Assembly (NCBI RefSeq): GCF_005771425.1
Contig: NZ_VBTZ01000003.1
Span: 62,001 to 126,000, forward strand
Direction: 5' to 3'
Source of the DNA: Methylocystis sp. B8
GTDB taxonomy: Bacteria; Pseudomonadota; Alphaproteobacteria; Rhizobiales; Beijerinckiaceae
Length of the DNA stretch: 64,000 nucleotides
Each line of letters starts with the position of its first letter. The first letter of the stretch is position 1. The position numbers were made by a program, and so were the translations under genes. This document shows, piece after piece, positions 51,036-58,033 of this stretch. The notes below the pieces were generated by a model that did no database searches, was not told the origin of the DNA, and saw only the letters and a program-made list of their open reading frames with translations.

Positions 51036-51776
51036 ATGATGGATTTTGCCAAGCGCTGGGTCGGCGCGGTTGTGGACTGGCGCCGCCTGGTCTCGGTGCG
51101 ATATCTGCCGCGCTATGTGTCGGACTGGCTGGCGTTTCGCCGATGTGCAGGATCGTGGTCGGTCGCAGTTGCCGACAGTTATCCCTGCCTCACGGACCAG
51201 CTGCCGACCACCCCGTTCGATCCGCATTACTTCTATCAGGGAAACTGGCTTGCCCGGCGGCTTGCGGAAGCCAAACCGCGACAACATATCGACATCGGGT
51301 CGAGCGTGCTGACCGTGGGCGTGCTCTCCGCCCATGTACCGACAATCTTCGTTGACTACCGGCCGCTGGTCGTCCGGCAAAGCGGGTTGAGCTGCGTGGC
51401 GGCGGATATCAATCGTCTGCCGTTTGCGGATCGGTCAGTGGCGAGTCTGTCTTGCCTGCACGTTATTGAGCACATCGGGCTGGGGCGATATGGCGACCCC
51501 ATCAATGCCGACGGGGCCCGGCTGGCCGCTGAGGAGTTGCAGCGTTTGGTCGATCAAGGCGGAACGCTCTATCTGTCGACGCCGATCGGACGGGAACGGG
51601 TGTGCTTCAACGCGCATCGCGTGTTCGCGCCGCCGACGATCCTATCCTGGTTTTCGCAGCTGCAACTGAAAAATTTTTCCTTTGTGTCGGACGACGGTAA
51701 GCTGCATGAGGACGTGTCTCCCGCGCTGGTTCCGGAGCTCGACTACGGCTGCGGCTTTTTCGAATTTTGTCGGTAA
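51036..51776 (+). CDS. DUF268-family protein (methyltransferase-like)
   Basis: 246 residues. FDPHYFYQGNWLARRL (about 64-79), HIDIGSSVLTVGVLSA (about 86-101), FVDYRPLVV, LSCLHVIEHIGLGRYGDPI (about 143-161) and GTLYLSTPIGRERVCFNAHR are the DUF268 signatures; the fold resembles a degenerate AdoMet methyltransferase with IGSS in place of GxGxG. Function in the family is not established. Three consecutive start codons (GTG 51033, ATG 51036, ATG 51039) precede the frame; ATG 51036 is given. First gene after the internal gap. Confidence 0.78.
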   Translation: MMDFAKRWVGAVVDWRRLVSVRYLPRYVSDWLAFRRCAGSWSVAVADSYPCLTDQLPTTPFDPHYFYQGNWLARRLAEAKPRQHIDIGSSVLTVGVLSAHVPTIFVDYRPLVVRQSGLSCVAADINRLPFADRSVASLSCLHVIEHIGLGRYGDPINADGARLAAEELQRLVDQGGTLYLSTPIGRERVCFNAHRVFAPPTILSWFSQLQLKNFSFVSDDGKLHEDVSPALVPELDYGCGFFEFCR

Positions 51777-51815
51777 CGCTGGTCGCTTGCCGTCGGTCTC
51801 AGGTGTGTGCCTTCA

Positions 51816-52562
51816 ATGTTATCAGGTCTACGACGCCTCTTCGCCGCCAGCGACCTACTTGCCTTCAATGTGCGCAATCGCGACAGGTGGATCGCGGAGC
51901 AGGCGGCGGGCGTGCCTGCCGGATCGAAGGTGCTCGATGTCGGGGCCGGATCGGCGCCCTATCGCTCGCTGTTTGCCCATTGCGAATACAAAACCCAGGA
52001 TTTCGCGCAGCTAAAGGATGATCAGTTGCGGCACGGCGGCTATGCGCCCATCGATTTTGTTTCAGACGCGAACGCTATCCCCGTTTCCGATGCGAGTTTC
52101 GACGTAGTCCTCTGCACCGAAGTGCTCGAGCATGTTCCGGAGCCGATTGTCGTCGTCCGGGAATTCGGCCGCATCGTCGCGCCAGGCGGTCGCCTGATCC
52201 TGACTGCGCCGCTGGGTTCAGGCATTCATCAGGAGCCGTTCCATTTCTATGGTGGTTTCACGCCCTACTGGTACGAGCGTTTCCTCGCCGCCGCCGGGTT
52301 CGAGGCCATCACGATGACCGCGAACAATGGCACGCTACGCCATGTCGGCCAAGAAACCATCCGCTTCGCGCGCATGACGCGACCCTTTAGCTTCGCCGCG
52401 CCGGGATTGACGCACCTCGTGTGGCTGCCGGCGTGGCTCTTGCTCGCCCCCATTCTCCTGCTTGCTGTGCCGCTCGCGGCCAAATGGCTCGACGCGACTG
52501 ATCGAGAGCGGCGCTTCACCGTCGGCTATCACGTCACTGCCACGCGGAAGGCCGAGCCCTGA
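51816..52562 (+). CDS. Class I SAM-dependent methyltransferase with C-terminal membrane segment
   Basis: 248 residues. SKVLDVGAGSAPYRSLF (about 35-51), FVSDANAIPVSDASFDVVLCTEVLEHV (motif II about 85-107) and APGGRLILTAPLGSGIHQEP (about 122-141) are AdoMet motifs of Methyltransf_11. HLVWLPAWLLLAPILLLAVPL (about 204-224) is a clear hydrophobic segment, so the enzyme may be held at the membrane where lipid-linked intermediates are. Start ATG 51816 rather than GTG 51807. Four bp separate it from the next gene. Confidence 0.83.
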   Translation: MLSGLRRLFAASDLLAFNVRNRDRWIAEQAAGVPAGSKVLDVGAGSAPYRSLFAHCEYKTQDFAQLKDDQLRHGGYAPIDFVSDANAIPVSDASFDVVLCTEVLEHVPEPIVVVREFGRIVAPGGRLILTAPLGSGIHQEPFHFYGGFTPYWYERFLAAAGFEAITMTANNGTLRHVGQETIRFARMTRPFSFAAPGLTHLVWLPAWLLLAPILLLAVPLAAKWLDATDRERRFTVGYHVTATRKAEP

Positions 52563-52565
52563 GCC

Positions 52566-53780
52566 ATGAAGGTGCTCTGTGTCCTCAGCCGCTATGCCTA
52601 TGGCCTACCTGAGCGCGGCGAGAATTACGACTATATCCACTTCGTGCCGGCCTTCGCCCGGCTAGGGCATGAGGTTGAGCTGTTCGATTCCGGTGATCGC
52701 TCGCGCCATCGCGACTTCGCCGCGCTGAATCTCGCGCTGCTCGCAAAGGTGATCGCATTCCAGCCCGACGTCGTGTTCTGCGTACTGACGCATTACGAAA
52801 TCTGGTTCGAAGCTCTCGACCTGATCCGTAATCGCAGTCCGGCGCTGATCGTGAACTGGGGAACTGATGATTCCTGGAAATTCGAGCAAGCGTCGCGCTT
52901 TTTCGCTGGCCATGTCGATCTCCATGTGACGACCGATCCCACTGCCGCGGCGGCGGCCGCCGCACGGGGGCAAGGCAATGTGTTTTTGTCGCAATGGGCG
53001 GCCTCAAGCGCCACTCTCGCCGCCCCCTGTCCAGCGTGCGATTGCCGCTACGACGTGAGCTTCGTCGGCAGCATCTATGGCGCGCGCGCGACCTGGATTT
53101 CGGCCCTGCGCGCGAGTGGTGTTAAGGTCTCGTGCTTTGGTCATGGCACGGAACGTGGTGTCGTTAGCGCCGACGAGATCCCCGAAATCTACCGGACTTC
53201 CCGTATCTCGCTGAATTTTTCCGGCTCCGGTCAGCGCAACGCGCGCGGGACTGGCGCGCATCAGATCAAGGCGCGAACTTTCGAAGTTCCGGGGGCGGGT
53301 GGCTTTCTGCTTACCGAAGAAGCTCCCGAGCTCGAGCGCTATTTCGGCGTAGACCGCGAGATCGTGACCTTCGCATCGCCAGAAGACCTTGTTATAAAGA
53401 CGCGCTATTTTCTCGCTCACCCCGAGTTGCGTGACAGCATTGCGCGTGCTGGGCACTACCGCGTTCGCGCCGCTCACACATATGAACAACGCCTCGCGGA
53501 GATTCTCGATCGGTTGCGCGTGGTCGGTGACACGCGGACGGCGCAGCCGTGGCTGCTCTCGGTCGAGGCGCTGGCGGACGCCGTCGCGCGCCATCGCAGC
53601 AGAGCTTTCGTGAGTTTCATCCGCACGGCCCTCGTGGTTCCGTTTAGCCTCATGTTCGGCAGGCAACGTGGGCCGCGCGCTGCGCGGCGATTGCTCTATG
53701 AATTGTCATGGCGCCTGCTGGGGGCGGCGACGTACCAGGCGTGCGGCCTGCCGGGCCGTCTTTTCTATCGCGAGAGCTGA
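52566..53780 (+). CDS. CgeB/DUF3880-type glycosyltransferase
   Basis: 404 residues, GT-B. VLCVLSRYAYGLPERG and YDYIHFVPAFARLGHEVELFD at the N-terminus, FQPDVVFCVLTHYEIWFEAL (about 60-79), VNWGTDDSWKFE (about 95-106), DVSFVGSIYGARATWI (about 160-175), then SRISLNFSGSGQ and the C-terminal TFEVPGAGGFLLTEEAPELE (about 239-258). That last block is the Glyco_trans_1_2 signature of CgeB spore-coat-like and rhizobial glycosyltransferases. It is the last gene of the co-directional block; a 14-bp-arm hairpin lies 92 bp after its stop. Confidence 0.85.
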   Translation: MKVLCVLSRYAYGLPERGENYDYIHFVPAFARLGHEVELFDSGDRSRHRDFAALNLALLAKVIAFQPDVVFCVLTHYEIWFEALDLIRNRSPALIVNWGTDDSWKFEQASRFFAGHVDLHVTTDPTAAAAAAARGQGNVFLSQWAASSATLAAPCPACDCRYDVSFVGSIYGARATWISALRASGVKVSCFGHGTERGVVSADEIPEIYRTSRISLNFSGSGQRNARGTGAHQIKARTFEVPGAGGFLLTEEAPELERYFGVDREIVTFASPEDLVIKTRYFLAHPELRDSIARAGHYRVRAAHTYEQRLAEILDRLRVVGDTRTAQPWLLSVEALADAVARHRSRAFVSFIRTALVVPFSLMFGRQRGPRAARRLLYELSWRLLGAATYQACGLPGRLFYRES

Positions 53781-53871
53781 CGTTGGCTGCGCAACCGAAT
53801 GAGACACATAAAAGCAAGAGCGTTGCGTTGCGAGAGCGGTCATCCGCGTGTCTCCGTCATCACGGCTGTAC

Positions 53872-53909
53872 GCCATAACGCCGCCACGTCGGCGCGGCGG
53901 CGTTATGGC
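53872..53909 (+). terminator. Strong hairpin after the long operon (putative terminator)
   Basis: GCCATAACGCCGCC (53872-53885) and its exact complement GGCGGCGTTATGGC (53896-53909) form a perfect 14-bp stem with a 10-nt loop, 92 bp after the last stop codon of the block. No T-run follows, so it is not a textbook intrinsic terminator; it may be a factor-assisted terminator or an mRNA 3' end stabiliser. Confidence 0.55.
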
Positions 53910-54034
53910 AGAGACAAATTGTGCTGGATAGCGACGTGAGAGTGTACCAGTCGGGTTGGGAGAAAACGGCTGCGAAGCCCCCGTGTTTGTCTTTTTTCCG
54001 CGCACATTGGGGCGAGCATCGCGCCGGAGTGGTA

Positions 54035-54160
54035 GGAGCTGCTTCGCGATATCCCCGACGTCTGGGTAGACAAGCCCGCGAAGTTGCGGCAGAAGGATCG
54101 GGACGCGCGTCCGACTGTGAAGTTACCAAGGCCAAGCGGAGCGAGGACGGCTTAACTTTG
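54035..54160 (+). pseudogene. IS5-family transposase, internal fragment
   Basis: One frame reads IPDVWVDKPAKLRQKDRDARPTVK-like sequence (PDVWVDKPAKLRQKDRDAR) and, after a frameshift, TKAKRSEDG. This matches the middle of IS5 transposases (IPEGWxDKPAKLxQKDRDARWTVKYTKAKPxEDG). It is precisely the portion missing from the deleted IS5 element at 4409-5104, but from a diverged copy. The rest of 53910-54363 shows no gene. Confidence 0.6.
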
Positions 54161-54363
54161 ATAGAGGTGGTGTCCGGGCGTTGAAGTCGGAGTAGACATT
54201 GCGGGACGGGCAACTCATCGCGTTCGACGACAGACTGATTGGGAACGGGGTGCGCGAGCGGCGGCGTACCGTACTTCTGATGCCTACAGGAGCGCGGGCG
54301 CACAGACATATCGCTGCAGGACTTCCAGGTCGCTTTTTTCGTGAAAACTGATTGTTCGAACTT

Positions 54364-55239
54364 ATGATTGATGGACAGCCGCTTGTCTCGGTCATAATGG
54401 CGATGCGCAATGCGTCCGCAACTGTGCGCGATACGATTCGCTCCCTGCAATGGCAAACGTTGAGCGATTGGGAGCTTATTCTGCTCGACGATGGCTCTGT
54501 CGATAGCAGTGTAAGGGTCATCGAATCCTTCAATGATCCCCGAATTCGCTTGTTTGTCGACGGTCGGCGTATGGGGCTTGCGGCTCGTCTGAATCAGGCG
54601 GTTGGCACAGCGCGTGGTCGGTTCATCGCGCGAATGGATGCCGATGATGTCTGCTTTCCGCTACGTCTTGAAAAGCAGGTTGCATTTCTTGAGGCTCATC
54701 CTCAGATCGATCTGATGGCGTCGAGTGCCGTGGTATTTTCCGGTGATGAACAGGTTGGTCTGCTTCCCGTGAGTCTCAATCATGATGACATTGTCCGTCA
54801 CCCATTTCGGGGGTTTTCCTTTCCTCACCCGACATGGTGTGGTCGCGCGGAATGGTTCCGAACGAACCCGTATGATGGGTCATTGGGAACAGCGGAAGAT
54901 CAGGATCTGCTGCTACGCAGCTATGGACACAGCAAATTTGCCGGTATAGGCGATGTCTTGATCGGATATCGGCAGCCGCGGTTGGAAATCGGAAAACTCT
55001 TGCGTGGCCGATTGGTATTCAGTCGGTCTGTATGGCGCCATGCCGGGGCGATCGGGCCGTTTGTATCCGGGATCAATGGAATTTTGTCACAAGCTGTCAG
55101 GGCTACTGTGGATATTGTGACAATCGGGCTTGGCTTGAATCGATGGTCACAGCGACGGCGTCTTCACGCCGTTCCGCGTGACGTTTACGATGCCTGGCTA
55201 ACACTCCGCGCCAGACTGCAATGCAATCAAGGGACCTAA
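54364..55239 (+). CDS. Glycosyltransferase family 2
   Basis: 291 residues. PLVSVIMAMRNASATVRDTI (about 5-24), SDWELILLDDGSVDSS (about 36-51), GLAARLNQAVGTARGRFIARMDADDVC (DxD about 90-93 in ARMDADD) and SFPHPTWCGRAEWFR are standard GT2 features; AEDQDLLLRSY (about 174-184) is the catalytic ED-x-D region. Start ATG 54364 is preferred to the in-frame TTG 54352. The gene stands alone between IS debris upstream and an AsnB stub downstream; it may once have belonged to the long operon or to a neighbouring lost cluster. Confidence 0.87.
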   Translation: MIDGQPLVSVIMAMRNASATVRDTIRSLQWQTLSDWELILLDDGSVDSSVRVIESFNDPRIRLFVDGRRMGLAARLNQAVGTARGRFIARMDADDVCFPLRLEKQVAFLEAHPQIDLMASSAVVFSGDEQVGLLPVSLNHDDIVRHPFRGFSFPHPTWCGRAEWFRTNPYDGSLGTAEDQDLLLRSYGHSKFAGIGDVLIGYRQPRLEIGKLLRGRLVFSRSVWRHAGAIGPFVSGINGILSQAVRATVDIVTIGLGLNRWSQRRRLHAVPRDVYDAWLTLRARLQCNQGT

Positions 55240-55245
55240 TTTCGG

Positions 55246-55392
55246 ATGTGCGGAATCTCGGGTATCATTGAAACCTCTTGGTCGGGAAAACCGAGACGAC
55301 AATTTGGAGTTCATCTCCAGTCCTGTCGCGTGGCGGCGGAGCCGCTTGTGCGAAACCATAGGGCTTCGTACGAAAGTGATCCGATCGATTGA
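55246..55392 (+). pseudogene. Asparagine synthase N-terminal stub
   Basis: ATG 55246 starts MCGISGIIET, the invariant N-terminus of AsnB (nucleophile Cys2), 6 bp after the GT2 stop. After about 12 residues the similarity is lost (SWSGKPRRQFGVHLQ…), and the frame stops at 49 codons. It looks like the first codons of a third AsnB gene whose body was removed by rearrangement. Confidence 0.55.
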
Positions 55393-55411
55393 ACCCCTGC
55401 TTCCCTGAAGC

Positions 55412-55576
55412 ATGAATGCAAAATGCTCATCTTTTTCAAGCGCTCCGCGTTTGAAGTCCCTCGTGAAACGCCGGCGAACGGTGCGTTATCTCGATGCAGC
55501 GGTGAAGTATGCGACTTCACCCGAATGGCGGGTAGCGTGGAAAAATAGTATTTTTGCCGCGTCGCTCTCGCAATAA
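55412..55576 (+). pseudogene. Short frame, probably C-terminal remnant of an unknown gene
   Basis: A 54-codon frame ending KRRRTVRYLDAAVKYATSP and EWRVAWKNSIFAASLSQ has the amphipathic, Trp-rich look of a genuine protein C-terminus rather than random sequence, but I do not recognise it. It ends 14 bp before the UDP-sugar dehydrogenase start. It could equally be a small intact gene. Its DNA includes GGTAGCGTGGAAA, also found at the ops-like site. Confidence 0.3.
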
Positions 55577-55590
55577 TAGAGGCTACTTAG

Positions 55591-56895
55591 GTGGAAGCTG
55601 ATTTGTTAGAAAAACTGCGCGATAAACGCGCTGTTATAGGAATTATTGGTCTAGGATATGTGGGCCTGCCCTTGATGCTTCGTTATTGCGAGGTAGGCTA
55701 CAAGGTTATCGGCTTTGACATCGATAAGGCAAAGATCAATGCCTTGTCGCAAGGCGCAAGTTATATAGAGCACATTCCAGCAGCCTCTATCAGGCGAGCG
55801 CTTGAAGCGGGTTTTGAGGCGACAAACGATTTTTCTCGCGCTTCCTATGTCGATGCCATAATTCTTTGTGTGCCAACTCCTCTAAATAAATCCCGTGAGC
55901 CAAATTTGGGTTTTGTATTAAATACAATGGATGCATTGCTTCCATTTTTGCGATCTGGTCAACTTGTCTCATTGGAAAGCACGACTTATCCCGGAACAAC
56001 GGATGAAGAGCTCTTGCCGCGGATCGAGTCTTGTGGGCTCAAAGTAGGGCGCGACGCCTTTTTAGTTTTTTCTCCTGAGCGGGAAGACCCAGGAAATCCC
56101 AATTTTACCACTAAAACAATACCAAAAATCTGTGGTGGCTCGACAGAAGCTTGTCTGAAACATGGTATAGCGCTTTACGAACAGGTGATCGATGTTATTG
56201 TTCCTGTAAGCTCGACAAGAACAGCTGAGCTGACTAAGCTACTGGAAAATATACACCGAGCAGTAAATGTTGGCTTGGTAAATGAAATGAAAATCGTCGC
56301 CGATAAGATGGGTATAGATATTCATGAAGTTATCCGAGCTGCTGCAACTAAACCGTTTGGATTTGTGCCTTACTATCCTGGGCCTGGATTAGGAGGGCAT
56401 TGCATTCCAATTGACCCATTTTATCTTACCTGGAAAGCGAGAGAGTATGGTGTTCACACCCGTTTTATAGAACTAGCGGGTGAAATTAACTCTTCGATGC
56501 CAGATTATGTCATTTCCAAGGTAGTATCAGCACTAAACTCGGTCAAAAAAGCAATCAATGGCAGCCGTATTCTAGTCTTAGGAATCGCTTACAAGAAGAA
56601 CGTGGACGACATGCGAGAATCCCCTTCCGTCATTATAATGCAAAAACTACTTGAATTAGGCGGGGATGTCGCATACAGCGACCCACATATTGCTAAGTTT
56701 CCAAAAATACGCAATTATTCCTTTGGGCTTTTCAGCGTACAACTAACAAGAGAAAATATTCAAAAATATGACTGCTTGGTGTTAGCGACAGATCATGATA
56801 AATTCGACTACGAAATGATTAAGAATAACGCGGCGCTGATCGTTGATGCGCGCGGACGATACTTGGAGGCAGCCGCTAATATTATAAAGGCATAA
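55591..56895 (+). CDS. UDP-N-acetylhexosamine/hexose 6-dehydrogenase (WbpA-like)
   Basis: A four-electron NAD-dependent oxidation of a UDP-sugar C6 to a uronic acid. [18 protein letters not shown] (about 17-34) is the NAD motif; [15 protein letters not shown] (about 91-105), [11 protein letters not shown] (about 129-139), [10 protein letters not shown] (about 160-169) and [17 protein letters not shown] with catalytic Cys271 are diagnostic. [12 protein letters not shown] (about 336-347) is the UDP-binding C-terminal site. The sequence is closer to WbpA/TviB-type UDP-GlcNAc dehydrogenases than to UDP-glucose dehydrogenase. The gene is strikingly AT-rich against its surroundings, with codons such as ATA and AAT, pointing to recent acquisition. 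Start GTG 55591. The uronic acid product would be a substrate for the amidating enzymes (AsnB type). Confidence 0.9.
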   Translation: MEADLLEKLRDKRAVIGIIGLGYVGLPLMLRYCEVGYKVIGFDIDKAKINALSQGASYIEHIPAASIRRALEAGFEATNDFSRASYVDAIILCVPTPLNKSREPNLGFVLNTMDALLPFLRSGQLVSLESTTYPGTTDEELLPRIESCGLKVGRDAFLVFSPEREDPGNPNFTTKTIPKICGGSTEACLKHGIALYEQVIDVIVPVSSTRTAELTKLLENIHRAVNVGLVNEMKIVADKMGIDIHEVIRAAATKPFGFVPYYPGPGLGGHCIPIDPFYLTWKAREYGVHTRFIELAGEINSSMPDYVISKVVSALNSVKKAINGSRILVLGIAYKKNVDDMRESPSVIIMQKLLELGGDVAYSDPHIAKFPKIRNYSFGLFSVQLTRENIQKYDCLVLATDHDKFDYEMIKNNAALIVDARGRYLEAAANIIKA

Positions 56896-57104
56896 GTATT
56901 AAAATGTAGAGACTACCGTTGCAGATAGAAGGGGTTAGTTTCGCGGTTATTGGGATACGGACGTATGGCCAAAAATCATGCTCCGTCTTGAATAGCACGC
57001 AAGCCGCGCGGAATAAGTTGGCAATTTGGAATATTTCAGCGAAAATTTTGGAAGCAAGCGCATTTCAAGATGCCCCTTGGAGACGGACCGCTGAAATCGT
57101 TGTT

Positions 57105-57344
57105 TTAACGATGTCGGGGGCATGGGTTCGCGCGATCTTTGAGAAGCTTGCCGGCGCTGTGGCGGTCCATTGGTAAAGGCTTCGATATCTTGTTATGGGC
57201 TTTGATGTAGCGACTGATGGCGTCTTCGAGATCCGCGACGGATTCGAAAACGCCGCACCGGTCGCCCGGTATCCATCGATGTTGGGCGCGGCGAATTGCG
57301 CGGACCCAGAGCGCCTTTGTCAAACTCGCCATGATCCGACTCAC
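57105..57344 (-). pseudogene. IS630-family transposase, C-terminal remnant
   Basis: The minus-strand frame contains RCGVFESVADLEDAIS, RYIKAHNKISKP. This matches the IS630 C-terminus (RGVFxSVxDLQAAINRFIxxHNxxPKPFxW). After KP the expected FVWT is altered and the frame ends at 57105, so the tail is decayed; the DDE core upstream (towards 57344) is missing. Confidence 0.6.
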
Positions 57345-57435
57345 GACGCGCAGAATCGCAAGACTTTCAATTTCACCATGAAATCGCCGGACCGGCTCTC
57401 AGAAAACTCTGTAGTCAATCGTGAAGTCTTGGTCC
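57290..57435 (+). pseudogene. Two IS5-family C-terminal tails in tandem
   Basis: The first tail reads TQSAFVKLAMIRLTTRRIAR LSISP-stop (about 57292-57370), like the IS5 ending AFVRLAMIRIMLRRLARPS. The second reads LRKLCSQS-stop (57399-57416), like the ending LMLRKLCN of another IS5 subgroup, followed by CAATCGTGAAGTCT, a diverged copy of sequence after the IS5 remnant at 5400. The rest of 56896-57104 has no recognisable feature. Confidence 0.5.
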
Positions 57436-57455
57436 AGACTCTGGAATATTAAAAA

Positions 57456-58016
57456 ATGAACCGCTTGTGCAATCTTGGTATCGCAATCATCGCGACAATA
57501 CTTTTATTTCTTCCCATTCTGGTGATTGGGATTTTTGTCAGAAGAACCTCGCCAGGGCCAGCTCTCTATTGGTCGGATCGTGTAGGATGTAATAACAAAA
57601 TTTTCAAAATGCCCAAATTCCGTACGATGCGCGTCGGCACGCCGGCGGTCGCCACCCATATGTTGACAGATCCTGCGATTTTCCTCACTCCGATCGGCTC
57701 ATTTCTACGCACGACCAGCCTCGACGAATTGCCTCAGCTCTGGAGCATTCTGAAAGGTGATATGAATTTCGTCGGTCCGCGCCCCGCGTTATTCAACCAG
57801 ACCGATCTCATTGCCCTGCGCACCCTGCAGGGGGTACATAAACTCGTCCCGGGGCTGACCGGATGGGCGCAAGTAAATGGCCGAGACGAACTGCCGATCT
57901 TGGATAAGGTCAAGCTAGATGCCGAGTATTTGCGCCGACGTTCGTTCTGGTTTGACCTATGGGTCCTTTGGCTGACCTTCGTGAAAGTCCTCCATCGTGA
58001 TGGAGTGTCCCACTAG
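57456..58016 (+). CDS. Polyprenyl-phosphate sugar-1-phosphate transferase (PglC-like)
   Basis: The initiating enzyme of lipid-linked glycan assembly: transfers a sugar-1-phosphate to undecaprenyl phosphate. 186 residues, the short monotopic form. Membrane-reentrant N-terminal helix LGIAIIATILLFLPILVIGIFV split as LGIAIIATILLFLPILV (about 7-23) then RRTSPGPALYWSDRVG, FKMPKFRTMRVG (about 49-60), the catalytic Asp-Glu in TTSLDELPQLWSILKGDM (about 87-104), and FVGPRPAL. WFDLWVLWLTFVKVL closes the protein. Sequence most resembles transferases for diNAcBac/FucNAc-type sugars made by WbpM-like dehydratases, and a WbpM-like gene follows 17 bp downstream. Confidence 0.9.
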   Translation: MNRLCNLGIAIIATILLFLPILVIGIFVRRTSPGPALYWSDRVGCNNKIFKMPKFRTMRVGTPAVATHMLTDPAIFLTPIGSFLRTTSLDELPQLWSILKGDMNFVGPRPALFNQTDLIALRTLQGVHKLVPGLTGWAQVNGRDELPILDKVKLDAEYLRRRSFWFDLWVLWLTFVKVLHRDGVSH

Positions 58017-58033
58017 CTCTCAATGGTGTTTGG

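Noticed and set aside
53860-54456. 198-codon minus-strand frame in the gap before the GT2 gene
   Set aside because: Composition is unlike a protein and it crosses the IS5 internal fragment and the hairpin; no support.
56919-57176. 85-codon + strand frame after the UDP-sugar dehydrogenase
   Set aside because: No family resemblance; it runs through the antisense of the IS630 tail.
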